64,000 nt of DNA from Rhizobium sp. 18065 (GTDB lineage: Bacteria; Pseudomonadota; Alphaproteobacteria; Rhizobiales; Rhizobiaceae). Under the pieces are notes generated by a model. The model was not told where the DNA came from. It saw only the letters and a program-made list of their open reading frames with translations, and did no database searches. The stretch covers positions 620,001-684,000 of the forward strand of contig NZ_CACSJP010000001.1 of assembly GCF_902706095.1 (NCBI RefSeq), in the 5' to 3' direction. Each line of letters opens with the position of its first letter. Within the stretch, counting starts at the first letter, position 1. Positions 53,055 through 61,414 of this stretch are shown here, one piece after another. Both the position numbers and the translations under genes were made by a program.

Positions 53055-53890
53055 TCGAAAGGTGTCTCCATCTCATTCGGCGCAAGGTAACAACGCGGGA
53101 GCCATTTTGAATTCGCAAATTTCAAAACGTTCTTTTGCAACAGAGGAAAAGGCCATCGAGCTTAAAGCCTTCGTCGACCTGCACAACGTTTCGCCGGAAA
53201 GTCATCAGCGATGAAGAGCACTTCGAATGCCTTCCCATCGACGGAGGATGCGCGATCTCTCTGCCGCGCACCTGAACTTCCTCCGTTGCATTCATGCGCT
53301 CCAGTTTCATTGGAAATACCTTAACTCGGTGTCCACGAAACCGGCAGTAGGCCAGATTGCGATTGCGAATTCTCCCACTGAACTGCGCAAGAGACGTGCC
53401 CAATGTCAGAACGTGTAGATTGAAATTCCGTCTTGCACGCCATTGAAGGGGTTCCCTGATACGGGTCTCATTGGCGATAAATTTCCCTCTTTTTATAGAT
53501 AGGGAAACGCTCTTTAAGGAACTGAAAATTCAACGGTATTTCAGGAGGCTTTCGCTTCTTGTCCCGAAAGCTGCTCGGTTTCCCTGTGAAACGCCCAATA
53601 TCAGGGAAACTGGAAGCTGAGACGGGTTCGCAGTCAACTGCGTCCAGCACCATTTTCATCTAAAAAGTGATCCCACAGTGCCCGACAACGGAAATAGTCA
53701 TCCGTTGTCTGCCATCGGGTGTTCACAACACCTGTACCGATGTCATCAATGCCGTCGGCCGGTCACTTCCTCCCTTTCGTAAAGATTGCATTCAGCATTT
53801 GCCGGTAAAACTCTGTTAGCAATTTGTATCCGCGTTCCCGCCAAGCCAATGGTTTCCGGCTTGCGGGCCTGAGTGTTGAGTAGCTGTGCC
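53055..53890. other. Long gene-free stretch
   Basis: 836 bp with only short open frames (for example 53227-53418 rightward and 53122-53403 leftward), none with family features. Two hairpins can be seen: ACAACGGA / TCCGTTGT at 53685-53708 and GGTGTT-CAC-AACACC at 53718-53732. The DNA is less GC-rich than its surroundings and may be decayed coding sequence. Confidence 0.5.
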
Positions 53891-55009
53891 ATGCGTTTGA
53901 AGCTTGTCTCGTCGATTGTGATCGGCTGCCTTGTCCTTGGTGGATGCCGCGCGTCCGGCCCGGATGACGTCCTGCAGATCGGATCGAGACCGGTTCCGCA
54001 GGTCAATACCGCATCGATTCCGCAATCGCCCCCGCAAGGGATGGCCCCGCAGGCACCGGTACCGATGGCCGATGTGGCTTCGGAGATTGCGCCCGCGTCC
54101 GCCGTTTCGTCCGAGCCGCATCAACAAGCGCTCGCCTGGGCCGGACCCGTGCCGGGTGGCACACCGATGCCGTCGAGCACCATGACAGCCGGCATGCCGA
54201 TGCCGAACGAGCGACCTGTCGCCATGCTCGCACCGGTGGTGCCGCCGATTCCCCAAGATCTGCAGCAGGATCTGCAAGAGGCGCCGCGTCAGAAGAGTGG
54301 CGCGGCCGGTCGTTCGCGCATCTACAGCCACCGTTTCAAGGATGCCAAGCCGATCAATTTCGGCAAGACCAAGCCGCGCGACTATCCGGTTCACGGCGTC
54401 GATGTCTCGCGCTGGCAGGGCGAGATCGACTGGGCGAAGCTGCGCAGCCAGGGTGCGAACTTCGTCTATATCAAGGCGACCGACGGTGGCGATCACCTGG
54501 ACCCGATGTTCAAGAAGAACTGGAAACGCGCCAACGATGCAGGCATGAAGCGTGGTGCCTATCACTTCTTCTACTGGTGCCGGACGGCCGGCGAGCAGGC
54601 GGACTGGTTCATCCGCAATGTGCCGCGCGATCCCGATGCGCTGCCGCCGGTGATCGACGTCGAATACAATGGCGAATCCAGCTGCAAGCGCCGCCTCTCG
54701 GCGGAAACGGTCCGCGAGAAGATGCAGGTCTTCATGGATAAGCTCGAGCGCCACTATGGCCAGCGCCCGGTGATCTATACCGCGCCAGATTTCTACAAGG
54801 ACAACCTGCGCAATGCCTTCCTCGACTATCCCTTCTGGCTGCGCGCCGTTGCCCAGCATCCGTCCAAGGTCTATCCGGGCCGCAAGTGGATCTTCTGGCA
54901 GTATTCCGGCTCCGGCCTGTCGCATGGCGTCAAGGAAAAGATCGACCTCAACGTCTTCCATGGTAGCGAGGAACAATGGCATCGCTGGTCCGGCCGCGGC
55001 GCGAGCTGA
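53891..55009 (+). CDS. GH25-family muramidase lipoprotein
   Basis: This is a 372-residue protein with a lipobox (VLGGC, cysteine about residue 19), a proline-rich linker of about 120 residues, and a C-terminal glycoside hydrolase 25 domain (about 165-365). GH25 marks are HGVDVSRWQGEIDW with the catalytic Asp, IKATDGG, and the acidic pair in VIDVEYNG. It should cleave peptidoglycan between MurNAc and GlcNAc from a membrane anchor. The ATG at 53891 starts the lipoprotein signal; a GTG at 53873 is less likely. Confidence 0.9.
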   Translation: MRLKLVSSIVIGCLVLGGCRASGPDDVLQIGSRPVPQVNTASIPQSPPQGMAPQAPVPMADVASEIAPASAVSSEPHQQALAWAGPVPGGTPMPSSTMTAGMPMPNERPVAMLAPVVPPIPQDLQQDLQEAPRQKSGAAGRSRIYSHRFKDAKPINFGKTKPRDYPVHGVDVSRWQGEIDWAKLRSQGANFVYIKATDGGDHLDPMFKKNWKRANDAGMKRGAYHFFYWCRTAGEQADWFIRNVPRDPDALPPVIDVEYNGESSCKRRLSAETVREKMQVFMDKLERHYGQRPVIYTAPDFYKDNLRNAFLDYPFWLRAVAQHPSKVYPGRKWIFWQYSGSGLSHGVKEKIDLNVFHGSEEQWHRWSGRGAS

Positions 55010-55036
55010 GATAGACCGTCCTGAGTCGCCCTGTCG

Positions 55037-55222
55037 CTAGGCGCCTTTCCCAGGTTCGACCACCGGAGGATTGCGGGTCTCGTCGGGATTGGGATTGGGC
55101 CATTCGTCCGGCAGAAGGTCCGGTGCCGGTTCCTCGATCGGCACATCCGGTATCCACCCCGGTGCGGGCATCGGCGGCAGATCCTCAGGTGTCGGGTTCG
55201 GTATTCCTGGCGTTGTTGTCAT
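55037..55222 (-). CDS. Small proline-rich acidic protein
   Basis: This 61-residue protein begins MTTTPGIPNP and is rich in Pro, Glu and Asp throughout. A GAGGAG site lies 8 bp before the ATG at 55222; a second ATG at 55228 sits on the site itself. No domain is known to me. Its neighbours are small stress-type genes. Confidence 0.55.
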   Translation of the reverse strand: MTTTPGIPNPTPEDLPPMPAPGWIPDVPIEEPAPDLLPDEWPNPNPDETRNPPVVEPGKGA

Positions 55223-55485
55223 GGTCATCTCCTCGTGTGCGTGGGCGTGTTGCAATTGCCGCAAGCAAGTGCCGCAGCCTGTCCTGTATGCAATCCGCAA
55301 CTGAAGACATTGGTTCCCGCCACGCTTCCGGTCAGGGGTCGCCCCCGTCTTTTTCACCGCCGGTCGTTGCCCGGTTTCCGCGCTACTGCCGCGGCTTACC
55401 CGAACCTCTCAGCGCAACGAGCCAAGCGCGCGCATATTGTCGCGAAGCCGGAATAAACGTCTGCGAAAAATAATTGCCCAGGCTC

Positions 55486-55511
55486 GGAACTCTTTGCCGC
55501 CGACAATCGTT
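55486..55511 (+). promoter_or_regulatory. Candidate EcfG general-stress promoter
   Basis: GGAAC at 55486-55490 and CGTT at 55508-55511 are separated by 17 bp, matching the alphaproteobacterial EcfG consensus GGAAC-N16/17-CGTT. It lies 28 bp upstream of the start of the 88-residue gene. Confidence 0.65.
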
Positions 55512-55538
55512 TTTGAAAGACATGAGGAGGAGTTTGCC

Positions 55539-55805
55539 ATGGCTCAGGTATATTGTGATATTGTTCCCCAGGCGAACGGCTGGGTTTTCGTCTCCGACGG
55601 CGTGCAGTCGGCTGCCTATCCCAGTTATCGCCTGGCGGTCGAAGCCGCCAAGACCCATACGGACCGGCAGACCGGCAAGCGTCGGACTTTCATCTTCCGC
55701 CAACAGGATCTGAAGGGTGGTATGCTCGAAATCGGCGCCATGTCGCAGGCTTTCGAACAGCGCGCGGCTGGTGCGGCGGGTCAGAAAGCGGCAGTGCAGA
55801 AATAA
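55539..55805 (+). CDS. Small DUF2188-like protein, probable stress gene
   Basis: This is an 88-residue protein with an early CDIVPQANGWVFVSDG, then YPSYRLAVEAAKTHTDR, a pattern like the DUF2188 fold. A GAGGAGGAG site precedes the ATG at 55539. An EcfG-type promoter lies just upstream. Function unknown. Confidence 0.72.
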   Translation: MAQVYCDIVPQANGWVFVSDGVQSAAYPSYRLAVEAAKTHTDRQTGKRRTFIFRQQDLKGGMLEIGAMSQAFEQRAAGAAGQKAAVQK

Positions 55806-55937
55806 CGGTTCGGAAACGGCAGTCTAGAATCTGATAAGATGCGGGTGAGTGAGGGGCGTTCCGGACGCGAACAATCGATTGCAAAACCACGGCTGCCGGC
55901 GCAGCCGTGGTTTTCGGCATACGTCGGCCGCCGCCGG

Positions 55938-56213
55938 TCACGGGGCCTCGTCGCTTGCAACAGTGACCGTCACCTTTTCCACGCCGGGCACAGACATGAT
56001 GATGTCGACGGCGCGATCGATCTCGCGACGCGATGTGATCCGGCCGCCGAGCACGATCTCCGTTCCCCTGGCAACCACCGTCAGTTCGCTGGCATCGAGC
56101 CCTTGCGAGACGGCAAGCGCCCTGGCGGCGGCGATCTCCAGGCGCGCCGCACTCGGATTTTCCGTTTCGGTGACAGGTTTGTCGTCATGAAAGCGTTGCG
56201 GCTTGAAAACCAT
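55938..56213 (-). CDS. BON-domain protein
   Basis: This 91-residue protein has a BON domain (ELTVVARGTEIVLGGRITSRREIDRAVDI, then VPGVEKVTVTV). BON domains bind membranes or phospholipids in OsmY-like stress proteins. There is no signal peptide, so this one is cytoplasmic. It diverges from the kinase gene at 56363, and a weak EcfG-like promoter precedes it. Confidence 0.85.
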   Translation of the reverse strand: MVFKPQRFHDDKPVTETENPSAARLEIAAARALAVSQGLDASELTVVARGTEIVLGGRITSRREIDRAVDIIMSVPGVEKVTVTVASDEAP

Positions 56214-56258
56214 TGCGTTGATCCTCCATGTTTCAGCAGGTCAGATTTCACTGGGTCT

Positions 56259-56283
56259 AACGCGGCGCCCCGCTTTATGTTCG
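56259..56283 (-). promoter_or_regulatory. Weak EcfG-like promoter of the BON gene
   Basis: On the reverse strand CGAAC (56283-56279) and CGTT (56262-56259) are 16 bp apart; the -35 has one mismatch to GGAAC. It is located 46 bp upstream of the BON start. Confidence 0.35.
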
Positions 56284-56362
56284 CTTGTTTGCGAATAAAT
56301 CTGATCCGTGTTTGTCTGTGGCTGCAGCGTCTGCCCACGCCGGCGGTGGAGAGGCCCCGACC

Positions 56363-58039
56363 ATGAAATTCCTGACCAGCTATCTCGGGCGGCTTTTTCC
56401 GACCGCGTCGATCGGCACCTATCTGGCGATGATGGCAGTGCTTTCGACCTTGCCCCTGCTCGGGTTTGTCGTTTTTCTGCTGCTCGAGCTTGAGCGGGGT
56501 CAATTCCAGGCTTTGAAGATCGAGACAGCCCAGGATGCGCAGACCGTCGGCCGCAATGTCGAGCGCGCAGTGTCGGACATGGCGACGACGCTAACATTGG
56601 TGGCCAATTCGGCCGAATTGCAGCAGGGCAATCTGGCGGCCTTTCACCGCCGCGTGTCGGAAAGCCTGAAAGGCAGCTCGCTCTATGTCCTGCTCGTCCG
56701 GGCGGACGGGGGCCAGCTGCTCAACACGCGTTTGGCTTTCGGTACCGCACTGCCGAGGATGTCCAACATAGCCTCGCTGCAATCGGCGCTGCGCTCCGGA
56801 AAAACCGAGCTGTCGCGCGTCTTCTACGGGGCCACCAGCAAGCGCTGGGTCGTCAACCTGACGATGCCCTTGCCGCCTGCCAAGGCGAATGATGCGGCAG
56901 CGGTTGTGCTCACGCAGGATGCCGCCAGTCTCGCCAGTCTGTTGTCGACGGACAACCTTCCCCCGGGCTGGACGGCCGGGCTATTGGATAGCGATGGCCG
57001 GGTCATCGTGTCCAGCGGACCCGACAACCGGCCATCCGGCGACCAGTTCGACCAAAGCTCGCTGGACCTGATGCATGGTGCCAACAACAGCCTGATCATC
57101 TACCGGGATGGCGTGCAGTATCTGCTCGGCTATTCCAAGGTCGCTGACGGACCCTGGAGCGTGGCGATCTGGGGACCGGTGGCGAGCGTCCAGGGATCCT
57201 TCGTCACCATCTGGAAAAACCTGCTGATCGGCAGCCTGGTATTCCTGGCGTTGAGCCTGTGCGTTGTTCTGACGGCGGCCCATCAGCTGCGTTCGGCCAT
57301 CCGCAAGATCGCCGCCATGGCGGAACGCATCGGCCATGGCGACATCGTGTCGCCCGAACGCACCAAGATCCTCGAGGCAAACCAGGTGGCCTTTGCCCTG
57401 TCCAACGCATCCTTCGACCGTGCCCAGGCCGAGGAGCGCACGCATTTCATCCTGCAGGAGCTGGTGCACCGGACGAAGAACATCCTGTCGCTGGTCCAGG
57501 CGATGATGCGCCAGTTGGCGCGCGGAACCGACAATGTCGATGAATTCCAGCGCGCCGTCAGCGGACGTCTGGCCGGCCTGGCCCAATCGATCGAGGCCCT
57601 GGCCAAGCAGCAATGGGGCGGCATTCCCCTGTCGACCCTGGTCGAACTGCAGCTGATGACGGTCGTCGGCTCGACCGAGCGCGTCACACGGCGCGGGCCT
57701 GACCTGCTGGCCAATGCCAATGCTGTGCAGAATCTCGGCCTGGTCTTCCACGAGCTCGCCACCAATTCGGTGAAATATGGTGCGCTCTCTGTGTTGGAAG
57801 GCAAGATTGCCGTGGAATGGACAATCCTCGATGCCGAGTCAGACCAGCGCATGCTGGAAGTGACCTGGACGGAGATGAACGGCCCGCCGGTCAAGGAGCC
57901 CAGCAGGCGCGGTTTCGGTTCGACCGTGGTCGAGCGGCATGCCGCCAGCGCCTTTGGCGGCAAGGTCAGCATGGACTTCAATCCCGAAGGACTGCGCTGG
58001 TCGCTCGTGGCGCCACTTGAGGCTTTTGTCAGCAATTAG
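56363..58039 (+). CDS. Membrane sensor histidine kinase, HWE/HisKA_2 type
   Basis: This is a 558-residue kinase with a transmembrane segment near residues 20-45, a periplasmic sensor part to about 275, a second membrane segment (about 278-305, LLIGSLVFLALSLCVVLTAA), HAMP-like RKIAAMAERIGHGDIV, and a kinase core with LQELVHRTKNILSLVQAMMRQ (phospho-His) and FHELATNSVKYGALS. These are HisKA_2/HWE features, the class that feeds PhyR in the general stress response. The ATG at 56363 is preferred. The stop codon is part of a dispersed repeat. No response regulator is adjacent. Confidence 0.88.
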   Translation: MKFLTSYLGRLFPTASIGTYLAMMAVLSTLPLLGFVVFLLLELERGQFQALKIETAQDAQTVGRNVERAVSDMATTLTLVANSAELQQGNLAAFHRRVSESLKGSSLYVLLVRADGGQLLNTRLAFGTALPRMSNIASLQSALRSGKTELSRVFYGATSKRWVVNLTMPLPPAKANDAAAVVLTQDAASLASLLSTDNLPPGWTAGLLDSDGRVIVSSGPDNRPSGDQFDQSSLDLMHGANNSLIIYRDGVQYLLGYSKVADGPWSVAIWGPVASVQGSFVTIWKNLLIGSLVFLALSLCVVLTAAHQLRSAIRKIAAMAERIGHGDIVSPERTKILEANQVAFALSNASFDRAQAEERTHFILQELVHRTKNILSLVQAMMRQLARGTDNVDEFQRAVSGRLAGLAQSIEALAKQQWGGIPLSTLVELQLMTVVGSTERVTRRGPDLLANANAVQNLGLVFHELATNSVKYGALSVLEGKIAVEWTILDAESDQRMLEVTWTEMNGPPVKEPSRRGFGSTVVERHAASAFGGKVSMDFNPEGLRWSLVAPLEAFVSN

Positions 58040-58141
58040 AGCAATTCCAGCAAAAGTGGGAACCGGTTTTGCGTCCGGAATTTCGTAAAAACAAAGAGAT
58101 AGAGCATTGAAGGCGACACCGTTTTCGCCGGCAATGCTCTA
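58037..58141. repeat. Dispersed rhizobial intergenic repeat with terminator-like hairpin
   Basis: The stretch starting TAGAGCAATTCCAGCAAAAG, through GTGGGAACCGGTTTTGCG, is a palindromic repeat that I recall from many Rhizobiaceae genomes. It ends in a long hairpin: AGAGCATTG at 58101-58109 with CAATGCTCT at 58132-58140, and an inner GGCGA/TCGCC stem. It supplies the stop codon of the kinase gene and probably ends its transcript. Confidence 0.75.
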
Positions 58142-58221
58142 GCCGTTCGGGTCACGCTGGAACACGCCGGGGACACGTGCGTGAATGGCGCAGCCGTCAA
58201 ACCGGACTTTCTGACTGTCTT

Positions 58222-58521
58222 TCAGCCGCGTTGCGCTTGCGCCTGACGGCTGAGCGCATCGGCCCGGGCCTTGGCGGTCTCGAGGATCTGGCGGATCTCT
58301 TCGCTTTTTTCACCACCGCGGGCGATGCCCGCCGACGGGGTCAGCCCGGGATCTTCCGCGCCGTCGTGCATCATCACCTCTTCCTCCAGACTGCGCAGCA
58401 ATTCGAGCGTGCTGTCGGGCCTCAGCAGCGCTGATGTAAGCAGCGAGATGAGTATCTCGCGATGAGCGTTCAGCCGCCCCTCGATCATCTGTCCGTCGAG
58501 CATTGAATTGTCGGTTTGCAT
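58222..58521 (-). CDS. Small helical protein of unknown function
   Basis: This 99-residue protein from the ATG at 58521 is mostly helical (MIEGRLNAHREILISLLTSA, then EEVMMHDGAEDPG). I do not recognise a family. GAGAGG 10 bp upstream fits a ribosome binding site. It diverges from the 95-residue gene at 58633, and both look like small rhizobial stress-associated proteins. Confidence 0.65.
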   Translation of the reverse strand: MQTDNSMLDGQMIEGRLNAHREILISLLTSALLRPDSTLELLRSLEEEVMMHDGAEDPGLTPSAGIARGGEKSEEIRQILETAKARADALSRQAQAQRG

Positions 58522-58568
58522 CGGTCTCGCGCCTCTCTGCCACGCTGTGTGGCCTCCCATGATGCAGG

Positions 58569-58593
58569 GGAACAATGATGGCGGTCAAATGTT
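58569..58593 (+). promoter_or_regulatory. Candidate EcfG promoter before the 95-residue gene
   Basis: GGAAC at 58569-58573 and TGTT at 58590-58593 are 16 bp apart, one mismatch to the EcfG -10 CGTT. It lies 39 bp upstream of the start codon at 58633. Confidence 0.4.
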
Positions 58594-58632
58594 TCATCCG
58601 AAACCTGAAATAGTGGGCGAAAGGAGAACCTC

Positions 58633-58920
58633 ATGGTTGATACGGCAGTTGAAACAGTCCGCGCTCCGCGCTGGCGCCGTCATAGCGACCCGCGCGACAG
58701 GCTGATCCTCGCCTTGTCCGCCCAGCTTGAAGCCGAACGGCACAAGCGGGAGGCCCTGCGTCTGGCGCTTCGTCAGGGCGCCGTGGATCAGGCATTGCTC
58801 GAAGCGATCGCCGAAGAACCCGTTGCGGCAAGCAGCGAGGAGATTGCCGCCCTGCAGCAGACTGTAGCGCTCCGCAACCGGACGTTGGGCGAAGACTATC
58901 GGCCAGAATTCTGGATGTGA
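58633..58920 (+). CDS. Small protein of unknown function with a coiled segment
   Basis: This is a 95-residue protein with a strongly helical middle (DRLILALSAQLEAERHKREA) and an acidic C-terminal half. An AAAGGAGAAC site precedes the ATG. It is not a family I can name. An EcfG-like promoter is upstream. Confidence 0.68.
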   Translation: MVDTAVETVRAPRWRRHSDPRDRLILALSAQLEAERHKREALRLALRQGAVDQALLEAIAEEPVAASSEEIAALQQTVALRNRTLGEDYRPEFWM

Positions 58921-58964
58921 ATTGCGGCAAAAGAAGTAAGCAATAGCTTACTAAGGCGGGGCGA

Positions 58965-60545
58965 TCAGAGGACCGATCGAACCCGGTTCTCGGTCAGGCG
59001 CGCATAGACGTCGGCATAACTTTCCGCGCTGCGATCCCAAGAGTAGTCCGCACGCATCGCCTGTAGCTGCATCCGCGACCACTGACGCCGGTCGCCAAAG
59101 GCATCGGCGGCGCGGCGCAAGGCATGACGCAGGCCCTCCGGTCGCACCGGGTGAAACTGGAACCCGGTCGCAGCCCTTGCCGTCAGTGCCGCGTCATTTG
59201 CATCGATGATCGTTTCCGACAGGCCACCAGTGCGTGACACCACCGGCACGCAGCCGTAACGCAGCGCATAGAGTTGCGTCAGCCCGCAGGGCTCGAAACG
59301 CGATGGCTGAATGATCGCGTCCGAACCGCCATGGATCTGGTGTGCCGTCTGCTCGTTGTAACCGACCGATACGGCCATTCTGCCGGGAAACCGGGCGGCT
59401 GTGGCTTTCAATGCGTTCTCGATGTCGTGGTCGCCCTGACCCAGCACGATCAGGCGACCGCCGCGATAGAGGATCTCATCCGCCACTTCGGCCAGCATGT
59501 CCATGCCCTTCTGCCAGGTCAGCCGGGTCACTGCCGAGAACAACGGTCCGTCGCCGGGCTCGAGCCCGAAGCGCTCCAGCAGCAGCGCCTTGTTGCGCTT
59601 CTTGTTGCGCAGCGTCTTGGTGTCATAGCGAAAGGGCAGGTAGCTGTCGGTGGCCGGGTTCCAGACATCGTTGTCGATGCCGTTGACGATGCCCTGCAGC
59701 CGATCGAGCCGCGCATTCAGCACGCCGTCCAATCCCATGCCGAAGGCTGGCGACAGGATTTCACGTGCATAGGTGGGGCTGACGGCGGTGATGTGATCGG
59801 CGGTCATCAAGCCGCCCTTGAGATAGCTGATATCGCCGAAATATTCGAGCCCATCGACCGAATAGGCTTCCGGCGGCAGCCCGATATAGGGCAGCAGCGT
59901 GGACGAGTATTGGCCCTGGAAGGCGAGGTTGTGAATGGTCAGCACCACGGGCACGCTTGAGCCGATATGGCGCATGTAGACAGGCGTCAGCGCCGCCTGC
60001 CAGTCATGGCAATGAACGAGGTCGGGTTGCCAGCCGGGCAGGGCACCCGCCGCAATCTCGGCGGCCGCGAGCGACAATACGGCAAAACGTTTCCAGTTGT
60101 CCGGGTGGTCGGTGCCGTCCTGATCCACGTATGGCCCGCCATCGCGTTCATAAAGCGCAGGCGCATCGAGCACGAACAGGCTCAGCCCGTCTATGTCGAG
60201 ATGCCGCAGCATGGCCTTTTCGCCGAGCAGGTCGTCGAATGCCATCAAGGGCGGATGCTGTCGCGTCAGCGCCAGAAGCGAAGGATAACCCGGAACCAGC
60301 GTGTGGGTCTCGATGCCGAAGCGCTGCAACGCCTTGGGCAGCGCTCCTGTAACATCAGCGAGGCCGCCAGTCTTGACCAGCGGGTAGATCTCGGAGGTCA
60401 CCGCAAGCACCTGCAGAGCCGCATGCGGGATGCCGCCCATGGTCAGGCGGGCCTGACCTTCGATCTGATGCGTCTCGCGCATGCGTTGGATGAATTGTGC
60501 CCGCCCCAGAGCGATGCCGATTTCCGCTTCGCCCATGGTCGTCAT
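58965..60545 (-). CDS. glgA: Glycogen synthase GlgA
   Basis: This GT5 glycogen synthase transfers glucose from ADP-glucose to glycogen. The motif EIYPLVKTGGLADVTGALPKA (ADP-glucose site) starts near residue 53, WQPDLVHCHDWQAAL follows, and RFEPCGLTQLYALRYG carries the catalytic pair region. At 526 residues it has about 45 residues before the usual start; the ATG at 60545 is favoured because it overlaps the upstream stop (ATGA), but a later ATG in MGGIPHAALQV would give the standard length. It stands apart from other glycogen genes. Confidence 0.9.
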   Translation of the reverse strand: MTTMGEAEIGIALGRAQFIQRMRETHQIEGQARLTMGGIPHAALQVLAVTSEIYPLVKTGGLADVTGALPKALQRFGIETHTLVPGYPSLLALTRQHPPLMAFDDLLGEKAMLRHLDIDGLSLFVLDAPALYERDGGPYVDQDGTDHPDNWKRFAVLSLAAAEIAAGALPGWQPDLVHCHDWQAALTPVYMRHIGSSVPVVLTIHNLAFQGQYSSTLLPYIGLPPEAYSVDGLEYFGDISYLKGGLMTADHITAVSPTYAREILSPAFGMGLDGVLNARLDRLQGIVNGIDNDVWNPATDSYLPFRYDTKTLRNKKRNKALLLERFGLEPGDGPLFSAVTRLTWQKGMDMLAEVADEILYRGGRLIVLGQGDHDIENALKATAARFPGRMAVSVGYNEQTAHQIHGGSDAIIQPSRFEPCGLTQLYALRYGCVPVVSRTGGLSETIIDANDAALTARAATGFQFHPVRPEGLRHALRRAADAFGDRRQWSRMQLQAMRADYSWDRSAESYADVYARLTENRVRSVL

Positions 60546-60829
60546 CCCTTGGGTGCTTTGACGGCTTTCACCAGTCGCGGCGGTTGTCGTCGTGCCGGGC
60601 GCGCGCCGCACGCAAGACTATCCTCGATCGCCGATGCCTGCGCTTCGGCTACACGCTGTCCGGCATTGTCGATCGTTCGGTCGGAAGCCGCCTGCAACAT
60701 TTGCCAGTCCAGTAGCGCCGCATGCCAGTGATCGCCGTCACGGCCATGGGGACGGCCTTCTTGCTCCCAATGGAAATAGGCTCTGCGGGCAATCCAGTCA
60801 TTGTCTTTGCCGGGGTCACTGTCGCTCAT
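60542..60829 (-). CDS. DUF2934 protein coupled to glgA
   Basis: This 95-residue protein has the DUF2934 pattern IARRAYFHWEQEGRPHGRDGDHW, a short motif often found near trehalose and glycogen genes. The ATG at 60829 has a GGAGAG site; the longer frame to 60961 lacks one. The 4-bp overlap with glgA suggests coupled translation. Confidence 0.82.
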   Translation of the reverse strand: MSDSDPGKDNDWIARRAYFHWEQEGRPHGRDGDHWHAALLDWQMLQAASDRTIDNAGQRVAEAQASAIEDSLACGARPARRQPPRLVKAVKAPKG

Positions 60830-61414
60830 GGGTTCTCTCCGCTCGCCGCCGCACTCACCTGTCATCACGAACAGCCCAGCAGGCCGGACCCGCCGGAAGC
60901 GGGCCGAAGCCAGGCAATCCGAAGGGACTAACGGCGACCTCGTACTGCGTCGTTGTTCCACTTCGTCCAGTTCATGCGAGAGATAGACAAACGCTTAACG
61001 CCGGCGGTGGCAATCGGTTCCCGGCGCAGCGAGGGATTTGAACGACCTCAGATCTTGCCTGTTTACGACGTCTCCGCCCAGTCACGACGCGTTGCGCGGC
61101 TATTCGCTTGCATATTAGCGAAATCGGTTCCGCGGGCACCATTCATTAACCTTCAGGCAAGGAATTAACCATAATGATTGCTGGACACGTCGGAGTGGGA
61201 CTTTTCCAAGTTTCCTTCGGGCATGACGCCGTCCCGTCGTACCGGTTTTGACCCGGTCTGTAAAAATCATGCAGGCAGTTCGACAGACGGCTCGCCATGA
61301 ATGCGGATGGACCTCCAGACGTGGTCCATCACCTTGCATTCGCGTTTCGGCCACCGCTCCATCGCTCTGCCCAGAAGGGACGATCTCGTTCGAGATCGCG
61401 GCAATACGGGCATT
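60830..61414. other. Region upstream of the chemotaxis operon
   Basis: 585 bp between divergent genes. It must hold the promoter of the chemotaxis operon, but I see no consensus I can defend. The icpA frame opens as far as 61301 without family-like sequence. Confidence 0.5.

Noticed and set aside
53122..53403. Leftward 93-residue open frame as a gene
   Set aside because: No ribosome binding site, no recognised domain, and composition not like neighbouring coding DNA.
53816..54982. Leftward open frame of 388 residues
   Set aside because: Antisense shadow of the GH25 gene; the arginine- and histidine-rich tracts reflect its reading frame.
60930..60959. EcfG promoter upstream of the DUF2934 gene
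   Set aside because: GGAAC and CGTT are both present on the reverse strand, but the spacing is 21 bp instead of 16-17.
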